Of a DNA stretch of 40,083 nt, positions 29,587-39,700 are shown piece by piece. The position numbers and the translations under genes were made by a program. Within the stretch, counting starts at the first letter, position 1; the number at the start of each line of letters is the position of its first letter. This DNA is from Saprolegnia diclina VS20 (lineage: Eukaryota > Oomycota > Saprolegniomycetes > Saprolegniales > Saprolegniaceae): positions 56,784 through 96,866 of the forward strand of contig NW_008246101.1 of assembly GCF_000281045.1 (NCBI RefSeq). The letters run 5' to 3'. The notes under the pieces were generated by a model that was not told where the DNA came from, did no database searches, and worked only from the letters and a program-made list of their open reading frames with translations.

Positions 29587-30790
29587 TTACTCCACGGGAT
29601 CACTCTCCATGGATGGGTCGTCGTCGGTCGTGGCCGAGGCGGGTGCCGGTGCCATTTGAACATCATGAACCGAGAGATGCTCAAACGACTTGGTGGACCC
29701 ACTGCGCCGGACATGCGGGATGTCGTCGAGCTCATCTTCGACCGATATCTTGGTCGACCGGCGTCCTTCCGCCACTTTGGTCGCCGCCATCGTCGCACTT
29801 GCCGCCGGACCGAGCTTGCGAGATGGTGTTTGCTTCCATTCGTCGGTGTCGGGCGTGACGCTGTCCCCTTTTTTAGCAGGCGTGGGCGGCGACTTAGGGG
29901 TTTTGGACGGTACAGTGGGTTTCAGTGGTCGCGTGGGCGAGAGGCATTGGCACTTGAGCAGCCGAATGCAGCGGTTCTGCATGCCGTACTTGAGGATAAA
30001 GTCGTACGTGCCCATGCGCAGATAGAGGAGGTAGGTATGGAAGCCCGTGAGGGCGCCGTATGCAGCCCCCAAGACGAGGCAGACAAGGTTATGCAGCCAA
30101 AGCGCCGCCTAGTGCAATTATACACCCGTTGACGCATTCGGTACAACAGAAATAGAGGTTTTACGAGAAGGCCGTCCCGGTCCGCCGACGGGTGCCACCG
30201 GAGAACGTCGTCGAGCCAGTAGGTGGCGACGACAATACCGACAATCGCTTGGTACACCGTGGCGCTGGTGCCTGCGACGATCAAGAGGTAGAACGGCTCG
30301 TAGTTGGCCTCGCCAATGCACGTATTGAGCCTACGCACCGTTGCATTTTGCAAGTAAGAGGACGGTCCTACCATGTGCAGTGGTGGTCGAGCCCGGGGCT
30401 GTTTTTGGCGCACGCGCTGCAGTAGCGAATGGGCTTGGCCGGGACTGGCACGCACCACTTGCGGGTGGCGGTCGCTGCCGCGGGGTTGCGGCTCTCGCAG
30501 AGAAACCAACAGACGGAGAAGAGCCCCATCACAGCGACATACGGCAGTAGCACCCATAGCGCCTAGTACATCGACACGTTGAGCGGATGCAGGTCAAAAG
30601 CGCCAAACGCACGAGGAGGCCGTCGAGGCAGCTCACTGTGATGGCCACAAACGCCTACGAGATATAAAGTGGTGAGGAGGTGGCGAGACGTTTGACGTAC
30701 GGCAAAGAGGCACGGCTGCAGGACCCAGCTCGTGACCTGGTCCCTCGAGAAGGGCTGGTGCAGCCCGTTCACACGCACACTTGCATGCAT
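29587..30790 (-). CDS. DHHC palmitoyltransferase (ZDHHC1/11-like)
   Basis: An S-acyltransferase that puts palmitate on protein cysteines at internal membranes. Five exons (30790-30701, 30654-30613, 30562-30372, 30330-30165, 30108-29587) give 336 residues. The N-terminus RVNGLHQPFSRDQVTSWVLQ matches the start of animal ZDHHC1/11. Two helices (about 26-66) precede the cysteine-rich domain, RYCSACAKNSPGLDHHCTW with DHHC at 103-106 and LNTCIGEANY after it. Two more helices follow (about 120-145 and 170-195), then TYDFILKYG in place of the usual TTxE, and a long Ser/Thr/Pro-rich tail. The domain is reduced: the His before the CxxC is Tyr and the next Cys is missing (AKNS for the usual NKCV). The catalytic Cys is kept. 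Introns are 41-56 bases and all end in TAG. Confidence 0.93.
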
Positions 30791-31220
30791 CGGATGTCAA
30801 CTGCTATAGTGGGCAGGAGGGTGCTAATATTAGGCGCTCGCCATCTTTAGCTCATTCTGTTGACTATTTAACGCATGTCTTTTTCATAAACCTATTTTGT
30901 CGAGGAGAGCCTTGCACTGTAAAACACAGGTGACAACTTGTCACGCCGCCAACACATTTGAAAATTGTATTGGCCTCCGCCATGACAAAAAATAATTACA
31001 CCAGCATACAAACAACAAGTATAGGAGAGAGAGACCAATCAGAAGCCGTGACAAAATGACAAGAGCATGCCATTGGCCAAGCTAATCGTACCTGAGTGAA
31101 TGGCCTGCCAGTCAAGCATTCGCGAACACGCAATTGACGACAGGTACATGCCGGCCGTGGCCACAGCGCCGCCGCGACTCTCGGGCACCGACCCCAATGA
31201 ATGTCAGCGACCATGACGCT
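30791..31220. other. Intergenic AT-rich stretch upstream of the palmitoyltransferase
   Basis: It holds ATTGG at 30969-30973 and 31072-31076 and CCAAT at 31035-31039, and is AT-richer than its flanks. No protein-like frame was seen before the tandem repeat starts at 31221. Confidence 0.4.
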
Positions 31221-31470
31221 CCCACGAGTGCCCACGAGCGCCCACGAGCACCCACGAGCGCCCACGAGCACCCACCGCGTGCCCACCGCACGCCTACTCC
31301 CGCGTGCCCACTAGCGCCCGCGTACCCACTAGCGCTCGCGCGCCCTCTGGCGCTCGAGAGCGCCTACTCTCGCGTGCTCACTCCCACCCACGCGCCCACG
31401 AGTACACGAGCACCTGCGCGCCCACAAGCCAAGCGCACGAGTACCCGCGCGCCTACATGCACCGATCGCG
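31221..31470. repeat. 10-bp tandem repeat with degenerate extension
   Basis: From 31221 to 31270 the unit CCCACGAGYR occurs five times in perfect 10-base register (ends TG, CG, CA, CG, CA). A decaying array of related units continues to about 31470. Inside it, GGCGCTC and GAGCGCC form a perfect 16-base inverted repeat at 31349-31364. The array is read through by a long frame of Pro/Ala/Arg/Thr, which I take as a by-product of the repeat and not a gene. Confidence 0.8.
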
Positions 31471-31579
31471 CTTCGCACCGCCGAGCTTCAAACCCGCGCT
31501 CATGGAGTCCCGCCGTGCGAATCCGCGCCTACGTCACCTTGGTGAAGAAATGTAAATTGAAAGCATTCTTTGAATCCTA

Positions 31580-32572
31580 GACCATGAAGGCCTCATGCAT
31601 AAGCTTGCCGAGGCCATCGTAGCGATCAGGAGTGACCACGCAGCATAGCCGAGGCAGTCGATCAGCTTGAAGTTGGCGTAGAAGACCGCTTCCTGCTACT
31701 CGGTCATTGGGATGACATGAGACTTCCACATGTCGTAAGCCGCCTTGTCTACTTGGTCGTACCGTAGCGTGGTTCCTATTCGTAGTTCGCAACGAGCCAT
31801 GAGATGAAAGGTAGGTAATAGCTATTGATGTACCAATACTTCGCTTAGAGAGTCCCTTGACCAATGCCCACGCTTGCAAATCCTTTGTATGTTGATATTG
31901 TCGGAGGAAATAGCAAACGCCGCAGACCCGCAGAACCTCGACGCACCGAGTGCGATTGTAGTCCAGGTGTGAGCCCGAGCTCCTCAACGACACCTACTGT
32001 GAGACGTAAACCCCTGGCCTTCGAGCCATTGAAAGCACCGCTCCCCTTGAACTGAGCCTTCAGCTCCTTGAGTTCGACGTCGAGTAGATGGACCATCGAT
32101 GGCCACTTTCGCTCGGCCTCGATCTTGGCCATGACCGCTTTTGCCGCTACATAACTCGCACCAGCTTCCTCGAACTCGTCGTCGTAATCCTCTAGCGTAG
32201 TCAATCGGGGTCAATACCTAAGGACAACGGCGAGCCATGGCACCGTACTGCGTGTGCCATGGTCGACGTCTCTGTCATCGACCTTGTCTTCGAGTTCATC
32301 GTCGGGATCAAGGGACAAGGAGACTTCCGTGGGCGGGAGCGAGACAGAAGACTCGACGTCCTGTAGCACCTCGTAAGCATCAGAGCGCTTGGACACAGAG
32401 GTACTGGCGCCTGGTTTGGCTCTCGTTGAGGCGCCTTGCTTGTCGACGTCTCGCCCGGCGCAGCCTTATCATCCGCGCTGGTCGCCCTGAACCGCTCCAC
32501 CGACTTCCTCGGTGGTCTGGCCTTGGCCACGGCATCGGTCGCGTCCTCCGTCCGTTGCTTCCTCTTCGCCAT
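31580..32572 (-). pseudogene. Degenerate coding remnant, family unknown
   Basis: From an ATG at 32572, coding-like sequence runs on the minus strand in more than one frame, so it looks broken in several places. Recognisable pieces are a basic start (MAKRKQRTEDATDAVAKA), a Ser/Asp-rich middle (SDAYEVLQDVESSVSLPP) and a charged helical part (LEDYDDEFEEAGASYVAA, MVHLLDVELKELKAQF). I do not recognise the family. The charged helical middle and the decayed state would suit either a worn mobile-element protein or a dead host gene. No terminal repeats were found at its edges. Confidence 0.4.
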
Positions 32573-33162
32573 TGCTATTTTGGTCTGAGATCTTTCGAAA
32601 GATCACGGTGGCTCCTCATAAGATCGATCTGTCAGGTGACAAAACGGACAGGGGCGCCAGTAGGCGCCGTTTCTGTCACGAGCGTTTTTAATCCGAGTAA
32701 TTGCTTATTCATACAAACATCAAATGATTATTATTCACACACACCGCAATATGACAAGATATGACAAGAAACTTTGGAGATCCGAGCCGTCGAAACGCCT
32801 AAAGTCCGTTTTCGAACTTTAAAAGAGAGGCATACGCATTTTTAGATTGAAAGCGTACTTAATAGAACATTCTTAGTAGCTGGCCAATCAGGTGCACGTA
32901 TTTCTAAGCCAATCATATACGTCTGTCACAGGGGCAATTAGACTACTGTATCCGTTCTCTGGGGAGACGCTGCCTAATACCTGACCGCCTAGGACCAGGC
33001 GCTCTCATAGCTGTCGACCTAGGTTCAGTTTCGTGCTGCAGCGCGGTATCACGGGATAGAGCGGTGTGTCCAACGCGGTGATCAATTGCTACCGAAACAC
33101 AGCAACCGTTTATAGAGAAAACACGACATTAGTACATAAGGGGCAGCGAGACGCTAGTCAAT
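32573..33162. other. Intergenic, no gene seen
   Basis: AT-rich, with CCAAT boxes at 32884-32888 and 32909-32913 (25 bases apart). It separates the coding remnant from the stop of the second BT1 transporter. Open frames are short. Confidence 0.4.
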
Positions 33163-34893
33163 TTACTTCTTGACGATGCACGTGCCGTTCTTGCGGCCCT
33201 TGCCGCCAGCGACGCGGAGGCACTTGGTCGACGGGTACACGGACAAAAAGTTGGTCGTCACCGAGAACGTGAGCGCGAGGAAGAAGATAATGACCAAGAG
33301 CGCGCCCGCGAGCTTGCTTGTCTGGCCACGCTTCTTGAGCGCCTGCATGGCTTCCTTCTGCGGCGGGAGGAGGAAGAGCCAGCCAAGCGCCGCAAGCTTG
33401 CACGCATACGAGATGAAGTAGCAGTACGTGACCTCCCAGCGGACATGGTTGTCATCAACCGCCATCTGGTCCATGGACACGTCAAAGTACGAGTCGATGA
33501 GCTTGTAGATCACCGACGCGAACGGCGACGCCAAGTTGGAGATCGTCGACACAAGGCCGTAGGTGGCGCCCTCGTTACCGACGTCAGCAATCTCGACAGC
33601 GCAGTACGTGGCGACGATGAAGCGGATACCGGCGGGGACATTGTCGGCAAGCGGGACGCCCGTGAAGAACCACTGGTTGCGGAAAACATCCCAGATCGTG
33701 ACAAAAATGACAATGCCGTCGATAAGGATGATACCGACCGTGCCGAGAGCGATGACCCAGCGCCAGTTCCAGTGGAGACCCCACTTGCCGACAGCCGCCA
33801 TGACAAGCGTCATGATGAGGTAGCTCAAGACACCCGAGAGCGCATCGTTGAGCGGCTCGACTTCAGCCCAGACCGAAGCCATCGGACTGCCCGGGGTGGC
33901 GCTGATACCGGCAAAGACCTGGTTGATGAACTTGAAGGCGCAGATCTGCCACATGACGCGCTTCTGGAGAAGACCCCAGAAGTTGGAGATGTAGGCACCG
34001 AACGGCGTGCGCTCGGTCTTGACTTCAACGAGAAGGAAGAGCGTGCTGAACATGATGAGAGCACACGGCACGAGGCAAATGGCGTAAATGACGTTGGGCG
34101 ACACCGAGTAGCTGAACGAGCCGCCGTACTCAGCGCCGTTGAGAAGAAAGGCAATGCACACCTGGGCGACCGTCGAGCCAATGTAGCGGAGCGTGTAGAT
34201 GGCGGTCTGGGTGCGGCCGCGAATGGCCACGGGCTCACGCTGGGCGTACTGGACGACCATGGCGTCGGCGGCGCAGTCGGCCATGACGTAGCCAAAGCTG
34301 ACAATGACCGAGAGCATGACAAACTTGCCACCCTGGTCCGGCGCGTCAAAGTTGTACCACTGCTTGAGGGCCGCCGTCATGTTGGCGCCGGTCGGCACCT
34401 TCTTCGGGCAGGGGATCTTGCGCGCATCGCAGTACGGGTCCGGGAACGACGAGAACGTCATGACGCAGAGGCAGATCGTGGCGATCATCCAGCCGATGAG
34501 CATCCACGGCTTGCGGCGGTAACCCATGATCGGGACGCAGTCCGAGAGCATACCAAAGAAGACCTTGAACGACCAGCCGAGCACGACGAGGACACCGTAG
34601 GCCGACACTTGGTAGCCTTCCATCTTCAAGTAGTTCTGGAACACCGAGTACTGCATGCCGGGCAACATGCCGTAGAGGATACCGATGGCAAAGTACTGCG
34701 AGAAGAGCGCGAGGGCCTCACGAGAGACGAGCGAGAGCGCACCACCAGCAACGAGTGCGCCGTCTTCGAGCTCACCGGGCGTCTTGGCGTCAGTGTAGTC
34801 ACCATCGGCATCCTTGTCCTTGGTCGCGGACTGGATGTAGGAGACGCGCTCCTGGAGGTCCATTTGTCCGAGCTCTTTTTGAGTCGTGGCCAT
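33163..34893 (-). CDS. BT1/folate-biopterin family transporter, intact
   Basis: A complete 576-residue BT1-family carrier in one exon, with about twelve membrane helices; the substrate (folate, pterin, SAM or other) is not told by sequence. Family strings are GWSFKVFFGMLSDCVPI, then MGYRRKPWMLIGW, MADCAADAMVVQYAQREP, RNQWFFTGVPLADNVPAG and VEIADVGNEGATYGLVSTIS. The N-tail is hydrophilic and acidic. A loop between helices carries three Cys (DPYCDARKIPCPKKVP). The C-terminus has CLRVAGGKGRKNGTCIVKK, with the CLxxAGGKG string shared with the paralogue at 26872 and a dibasic end. The two copies are diverged, about 5 kb apart, on the same strand, with the palmitoyltransferase between them. The start is the first ATG in frame, after an A-rich leader. 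Confidence 0.94.
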   Translation of the reverse strand: MATTQKELGQMDLQERVSYIQSATKDKDADGDYTDAKTPGELEDGALVAGGALSLVSREALALFSQYFAIGILYGMLPGMQYSVFQNYLKMEGYQVSAYGVLVVLGWSFKVFFGMLSDCVPIMGYRRKPWMLIGWMIATICLCVMTFSSFPDPYCDARKIPCPKKVPTGANMTAALKQWYNFDAPDQGGKFVMLSVIVSFGYVMADCAADAMVVQYAQREPVAIRGRTQTAIYTLRYIGSTVAQVCIAFLLNGAEYGGSFSYSVSPNVIYAICLVPCALIMFSTLFLLVEVKTERTPFGAYISNFWGLLQKRVMWQICAFKFINQVFAGISATPGSPMASVWAEVEPLNDALSGVLSYLIMTLVMAAVGKWGLHWNWRWVIALGTVGIILIDGIVIFVTIWDVFRNQWFFTGVPLADNVPAGIRFIVATYCAVEIADVGNEGATYGLVSTISNLASPFASVIYKLIDSYFDVSMDQMAVDDNHVRWEVTYCYFISYACKLAALGWLFLLPPQKEAMQALKKRGQTSKLAGALLVIIFFLALTFSVTTNFLSVYPSTKCLRVAGGKGRKNGTCIVKK

Positions 34894-36796
34894 CTTGTTG
34901 GTCTTGGAGGCAAATCAAAAAGTGAGAAGGCGAATCGAGCACGAAATTAACTTAGATTGAAGTTCACCTTCCGCAGAAAGGACCTGGAACTTCGTAATCG
35001 TCACCCTTTCTAAGTGGACGCCGAGTGCAACGTCAGCCGCTCGTTTCACGAAGCCCAACGCGACAGCTGGTGGATCACTACTTGGATGACACTACGAAGT
35101 GCTACGCCGGCGGCAACCGATGTCGTCAGTGCATTTCGAGCCTGGGATGTGCGTCATGTACTGGAATGCGCCAGAAGCAAGTAGATCGGCATGCAAAACT
35201 ACGATCCGTACTGTCGTGTGTGGGCACGCGGATAGACGCGGGGCAGGAGGTGCTTTTTCAGTTGACCAGACGACATCTGGTGCCGCCGTTCGCAAAAACT
35301 AACGCAACCATGGGGTTTTTCTATCACAGTGTGGTAATGATTCGAATGGTTGTGTTAGTTTTCAGATCCGTAAACATCTGCAATACACGGAGGAATGCCA
35401 TTAGAGCCAGAATGGGAGTCCTCGAGCTCCTTCACGGACATGTATCTCCAGTAAAAGCCTTCGCCTCACGTGGCACTGGGGCTTCGCGTCAGGCATTTCT
35501 CCCCAGCCGACGAGGTAAAATTGGCTCGTACCGCTTGTGAGAGATCGTGTCGTCGCACGATACGTCGAGCGTACCGTAAACCAAAGCGATGCCAAAACAG
35601 CTCGTCTGAGTGTGGAGCCGTGCCACGTTGGTACTACGGTCGCAAGGTCACTTGTTGAAGTGCTGAATCAGAAGCTCGAAACTCAGAAAACACCGCGCAT
35701 GCAAGGTGGCCCTAGCATAAGCGCATAGTGAACGCAAGTCTATTTTTCAACGCCACCTAGCGACTACAAAAACCGACTTGTTTTCTTCTTGGGCCGGGTC
35801 CGATCCGTGGTTTTCAGGCTTATGCGAGGACGGAGCTTTCGTCGTGGCCATGGCACGCGGTCGAGCCGAGCCTAAGTTATAACACAAGCGTCAACATCGT
35901 CATCACCTCATGATCATCGCCGCCGACGTTAGCAACGACGACGCCATGGAGGGATCGGCATTACTTGTTTGTCATGACGCTTTGTTATCGGTGTTGGTGA
36001 CGCGGGTTGACTCCCAGTACAGTGCATGGGATGAGAGAAGTGTGCGGGGTAGCCCGTTTAGCGAGTCAACCTCAGCCTCAAGGACGGTTGAGGTAGCGAA
36101 ACGTTTGCACTTCGATTGCGACCGCTAGTGCTTTCTCGTTTGTTTCTTCCCTCTCGACTTACCTCATATGCACGCTCGGCGATAGATCGATGAAGTTCAA
36201 CTCGTGTTTGCACCTAGAGTCCAGCAAGTTTCTCCTCTGATGGGGTGTCCAAGATGCGCGGGTTGACTCCGTGCTTGTAGCTCCGTGCAACTAACAACTA
36301 TGTCCAAACCGGCCAACTGACAACTATGGTGCGGTCCAAACCGACGCCTCAACCGGCCGCATCCGAGTCCACCCGCAAAGGCCGTCAGCCGTTAGAAACC
36401 ACGGAGCGGACGTTCAAGGTCCGACGCACCAAACGCTGCTTGTGCCCATTTCAACACCATAAATCGATGTGTGTTTCTTGTGTCTGCCCGGCTCTGTGTG
36501 GTAGAATGGTGCGGGTCTATGGCGGCAGTCCCTAAAGACGGCTGCTCCAATTCGTTCTGTCGGGTCCCTTGTAGCCGGTGATTGGGAACACCGCCTTCTT
36601 CGGACGCGAGCCCCCCCTTGACCTTTTAGCACAGCTTGCATTGATGCCATTCAAAAGTACTGCAGTACTCGAACGCGGCCAATTTGCACTGGACCCAAAC
36701 CTGGCCCAAAATAGTTGAAAATGCTTCTACGTATTTAGCTCGCACGTCTTTGAATAGATATCGGTTGAGCAGCCATTGCGCGTTTTTTGCCAGGGA
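34894..36796. other. 1.9 kb without a clear gene
   Basis: Open frames here are short or of poor composition; the longest (35025-35540, plus) shows no motif. A local duplication of about 27 bases lies at 36288-36342. The string GCGGGTTGACTCC occurs near 36002 and again near 36256. These worn repeats suggest old insertion debris. The last part should hold the promoter of the ABC transporter, but no CCAAT group was noticed. Confidence 0.35.
36288..36342. repeat. Short imperfect direct repeat
   Basis: Two copies of about 27 bases lie side by side, each with CAACTRACAACTATG and then TCCAAACCG; the second has five extra bases between the two parts. It may come from slippage or a worn insertion footprint. 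No coding meaning is seen. Confidence 0.6.
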
Positions 36797-39700
36797 ATGG
36801 ACAACGTCGAGGTCGGCGCCAAGGCCAAGAAGGCCGAGGTCCTGCCCGTCTGCGTGCGGCGCGCGTCCTTTGCCGCCTTGCCCGAAATACCTGCGATCAA
36901 CGGCACAATCCCGCGCGTGCGCACCGACATGAACTTCAAGGGGCTCCAAGACCCGTACTCGGCGTGCCACTCAGTGCTCACGAGCTCGCTCAACGCTGCG
37001 AGCATCGACACGATGCTGAGCGGCGGCCTCAAAAAGTTTTTTGAAAAGTACAACAAGCTCGCCGAGACGACCAACTTGCAGCTCCAGACGCCCGAAATTC
37101 GGTTCACGAACCTCGCGTTCTCGGCGCAGTCGAGTGCCAACTCGCTTGCGTCTGGCACGGTTGGCAGCTACCTCCGGCAGCTCTTCTTCCCATTCTGCTG
37201 CAAGCCGCCAAGCGTCGAGAAGACAGTGCTGCACCCGATGTCGGGCGTCATTCCACCGGGCAGCATGACCTTGGTACGATCTTATACGGTATCGGAAACT
37301 ACCTTCTGATGGCGTTGCATAGCTGCTGGCGAGTCCGGGCTCGGGCAAGACTTCGTTCCTCAAGGCGCTCGCCAACAAACTCCCAACCAAAAACACAAAC
37401 ATCGGCGGCAGCGTGACCTACAGCGGCCTGACGTGCGACCAGATCGACCTCCGCAAGCTCCTTGGGCTCGTCGACCAGCGCGACAACCACATCGCGACCA
37501 TGACGGTGCGCGAGACACTCAAGTTTGCGGACCTTTGCCTCAACGGCCGCCCAAAAAAGAAGTCGGGGTCGCAGTCTCCGACCAAGGCCGAGGAAAAAAT
37601 GGCCGACGTGGCGAATCTGCGCACGGACCTCTACCTGCACATCCTCGGTCTCTCCAACTGCGCCGACACGGTAGGTCCTGCGATATGCGCTCGTCGTTTC
37701 AGTGAACTCGATTCTGTAGATCGTCGGCGACGACATGCTGCGGGGTGTGAGCGGCGGGGAGCGCAAGCGCGTGACTGTGGGTGAGATGCTCGTCGGCGGG
37801 CAAAGCATTTTCCTCTGCGACGAGATCAGCACGGGCCTCGACTCGGCGGCCACCTTTGACATTGTCAACGCACTCAGAACGTGGACCAAGTCATTGGGCG
37901 GCAGCTGCATTGTGGCCCTGCTGCAGCCACCCCCCGAGGTCGTCGAGCTTTTTGACGACATCTTGATGCTCTCGGACGGACACCTGGTACGGTCCACCCA
38001 TATCATTCATTTGATCCAGATACCAGATACCATCTGGCGTCGACATCTGGCACAACATCACATCTGATGACGACATGTGGTAGGTGTACCACGGTCCGCG
38101 GACGTCGACAATGCCGTACTTTCAGTCGCTCGGGTTTGTGTGCCCAGCGCGCACCGACCCGTCCATCTTCATGCTGGAAGTCGTCGCGGGCAGCGGTACC
38201 AAGTACTTCAACCCTGGTATCAACTTGATACTTCAAAAAATAAAAACAAATGATTTTTATACTAGAGCACCCGACACCGGCGCCGACGACGTCCGAGGCG
38301 TTCGGGGAGGCGTTCGCAGCGTCGCCGATGCACGCGGCGGTGCGCATGTGGCTCAAGAACAGCAGCCTGCAGTACGACGTGACGAGCGTCAAGCGCCTCG
38401 CGTTTCTAGCGCGCCGAACGACGCGGTTTAGCCTCGCGTTCTGGGACAGCACCAAGCTGCTCATGGCGCGCCAAGTGGTCTTTTGGATCCGCGACAAGGA
38501 GCTGCTCTACGGCAAGTTTATCGAGTCGTGCGTCGAGGGCTTGCTCCTCGGCATCATCTACCTCAACTGCGACGCGTCCTTGTATCTGCGCATGCTTTTC
38601 TTCACGATTGCCATTTTTCTGGTAGTTTTCATGTTTCAATTTTCATTTTTATTTTTCATTTTTCATTGTTCCATCCGTTCTGATCTGAGGTTGTAGCGCC
38701 ACGCGTGGCAGCGCATTACGATCTCGCTCGCCGTGCGCAACGTGTTTTACAAGCAGCGGTCGCGCAATTTCTTCCGAACGTCGTCGTATGCGATCGCCGA
38801 GGCCGTCGTCCAGATCCCCATCAACCTCGTCGTCGCGGTCGTCCTCGGCACCATCTTTTACTTTATGAGCGGCCTGGCGCACGAGACGTCCGTGTACTTC
38901 ACGTACCTCGCGATCCTCGTGATCTTCCAGCACGTCATTGCGGCGTACTTCACGCTCCTGAGCTCGATCGCGCCGACGATCTCCATTGCGCAGTCGTTCG
39001 CCGCCTGCTCGATAGTGTTTTTCGTTCTTTTTTCGGGCAACATTGTGCTCTACGATCTCATTCCAACTTATTGGCGCTGGATGTACTGGTGCAACCCGCT
39101 CACGTGGGCGCTCCGCTCCATCATGCTCAACGAGTACAGCAGCACACGCTACTCGCCGGACGAACGCGCTGACAACCTCGACATGTTTGAGATCCACCAA
39201 GACAACGCGTACATTGGGTACGGCCTCCTCCTTCTCTTTGGCTACTACCTGTTTTTTACGACGCTGAACGCCCTCGCGCTGCACTTTATTCGGTTTGATA
39301 CGCAAGTGCGCGGGACGGCGCCCCCCATGGTGCCCAAAGCCGGCTCGGCGACCGCGCTCACGATCGACACCACGCCGACGCAGCTCCCGTTCTATCCCGC
39401 GCGCATTGCCGTCCGCGACTTGGACTACTTTGTGAAGATGCCGTCGGGCGACGAGCGACAGCTACTGCAGCACATCACGGCGTCGTTTGAGCCGGGCACG
39501 ATGACCGCGCTCATGGGGTCGTCCGGCGCGGGCAAGACGACCTTCATGGATGTTCTCGCGGGTCGCAAGACTGGTGGCCGCATCGCCGGCGACGTCTTCA
39601 TCAACGGCGAGCCAAAGAACCCCGCGACCTTTAGCTGCATCGCCAGCTACTGCGAGCAGATGGACATCCACTCGGAGAAGTCGACGATCCGCGAGGCGCT

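Noticed and set aside
29254-30132. 292-residue plus-strand frame
   Set aside because: Antisense to the palmitoyltransferase exons, with no motif of its own.
31134-31580. 148-residue Pro/Ala/Arg/Thr frame
   Set aside because: It is the translation of the 10-base tandem repeat, which leaves frames open by chance.
33445-34950. 501-residue plus-strand frame rich in Asp, Arg and Glu
   Set aside because: Antisense shadow of the intact BT1 transporter, whose membrane helices and family motifs are clear on the minus strand.
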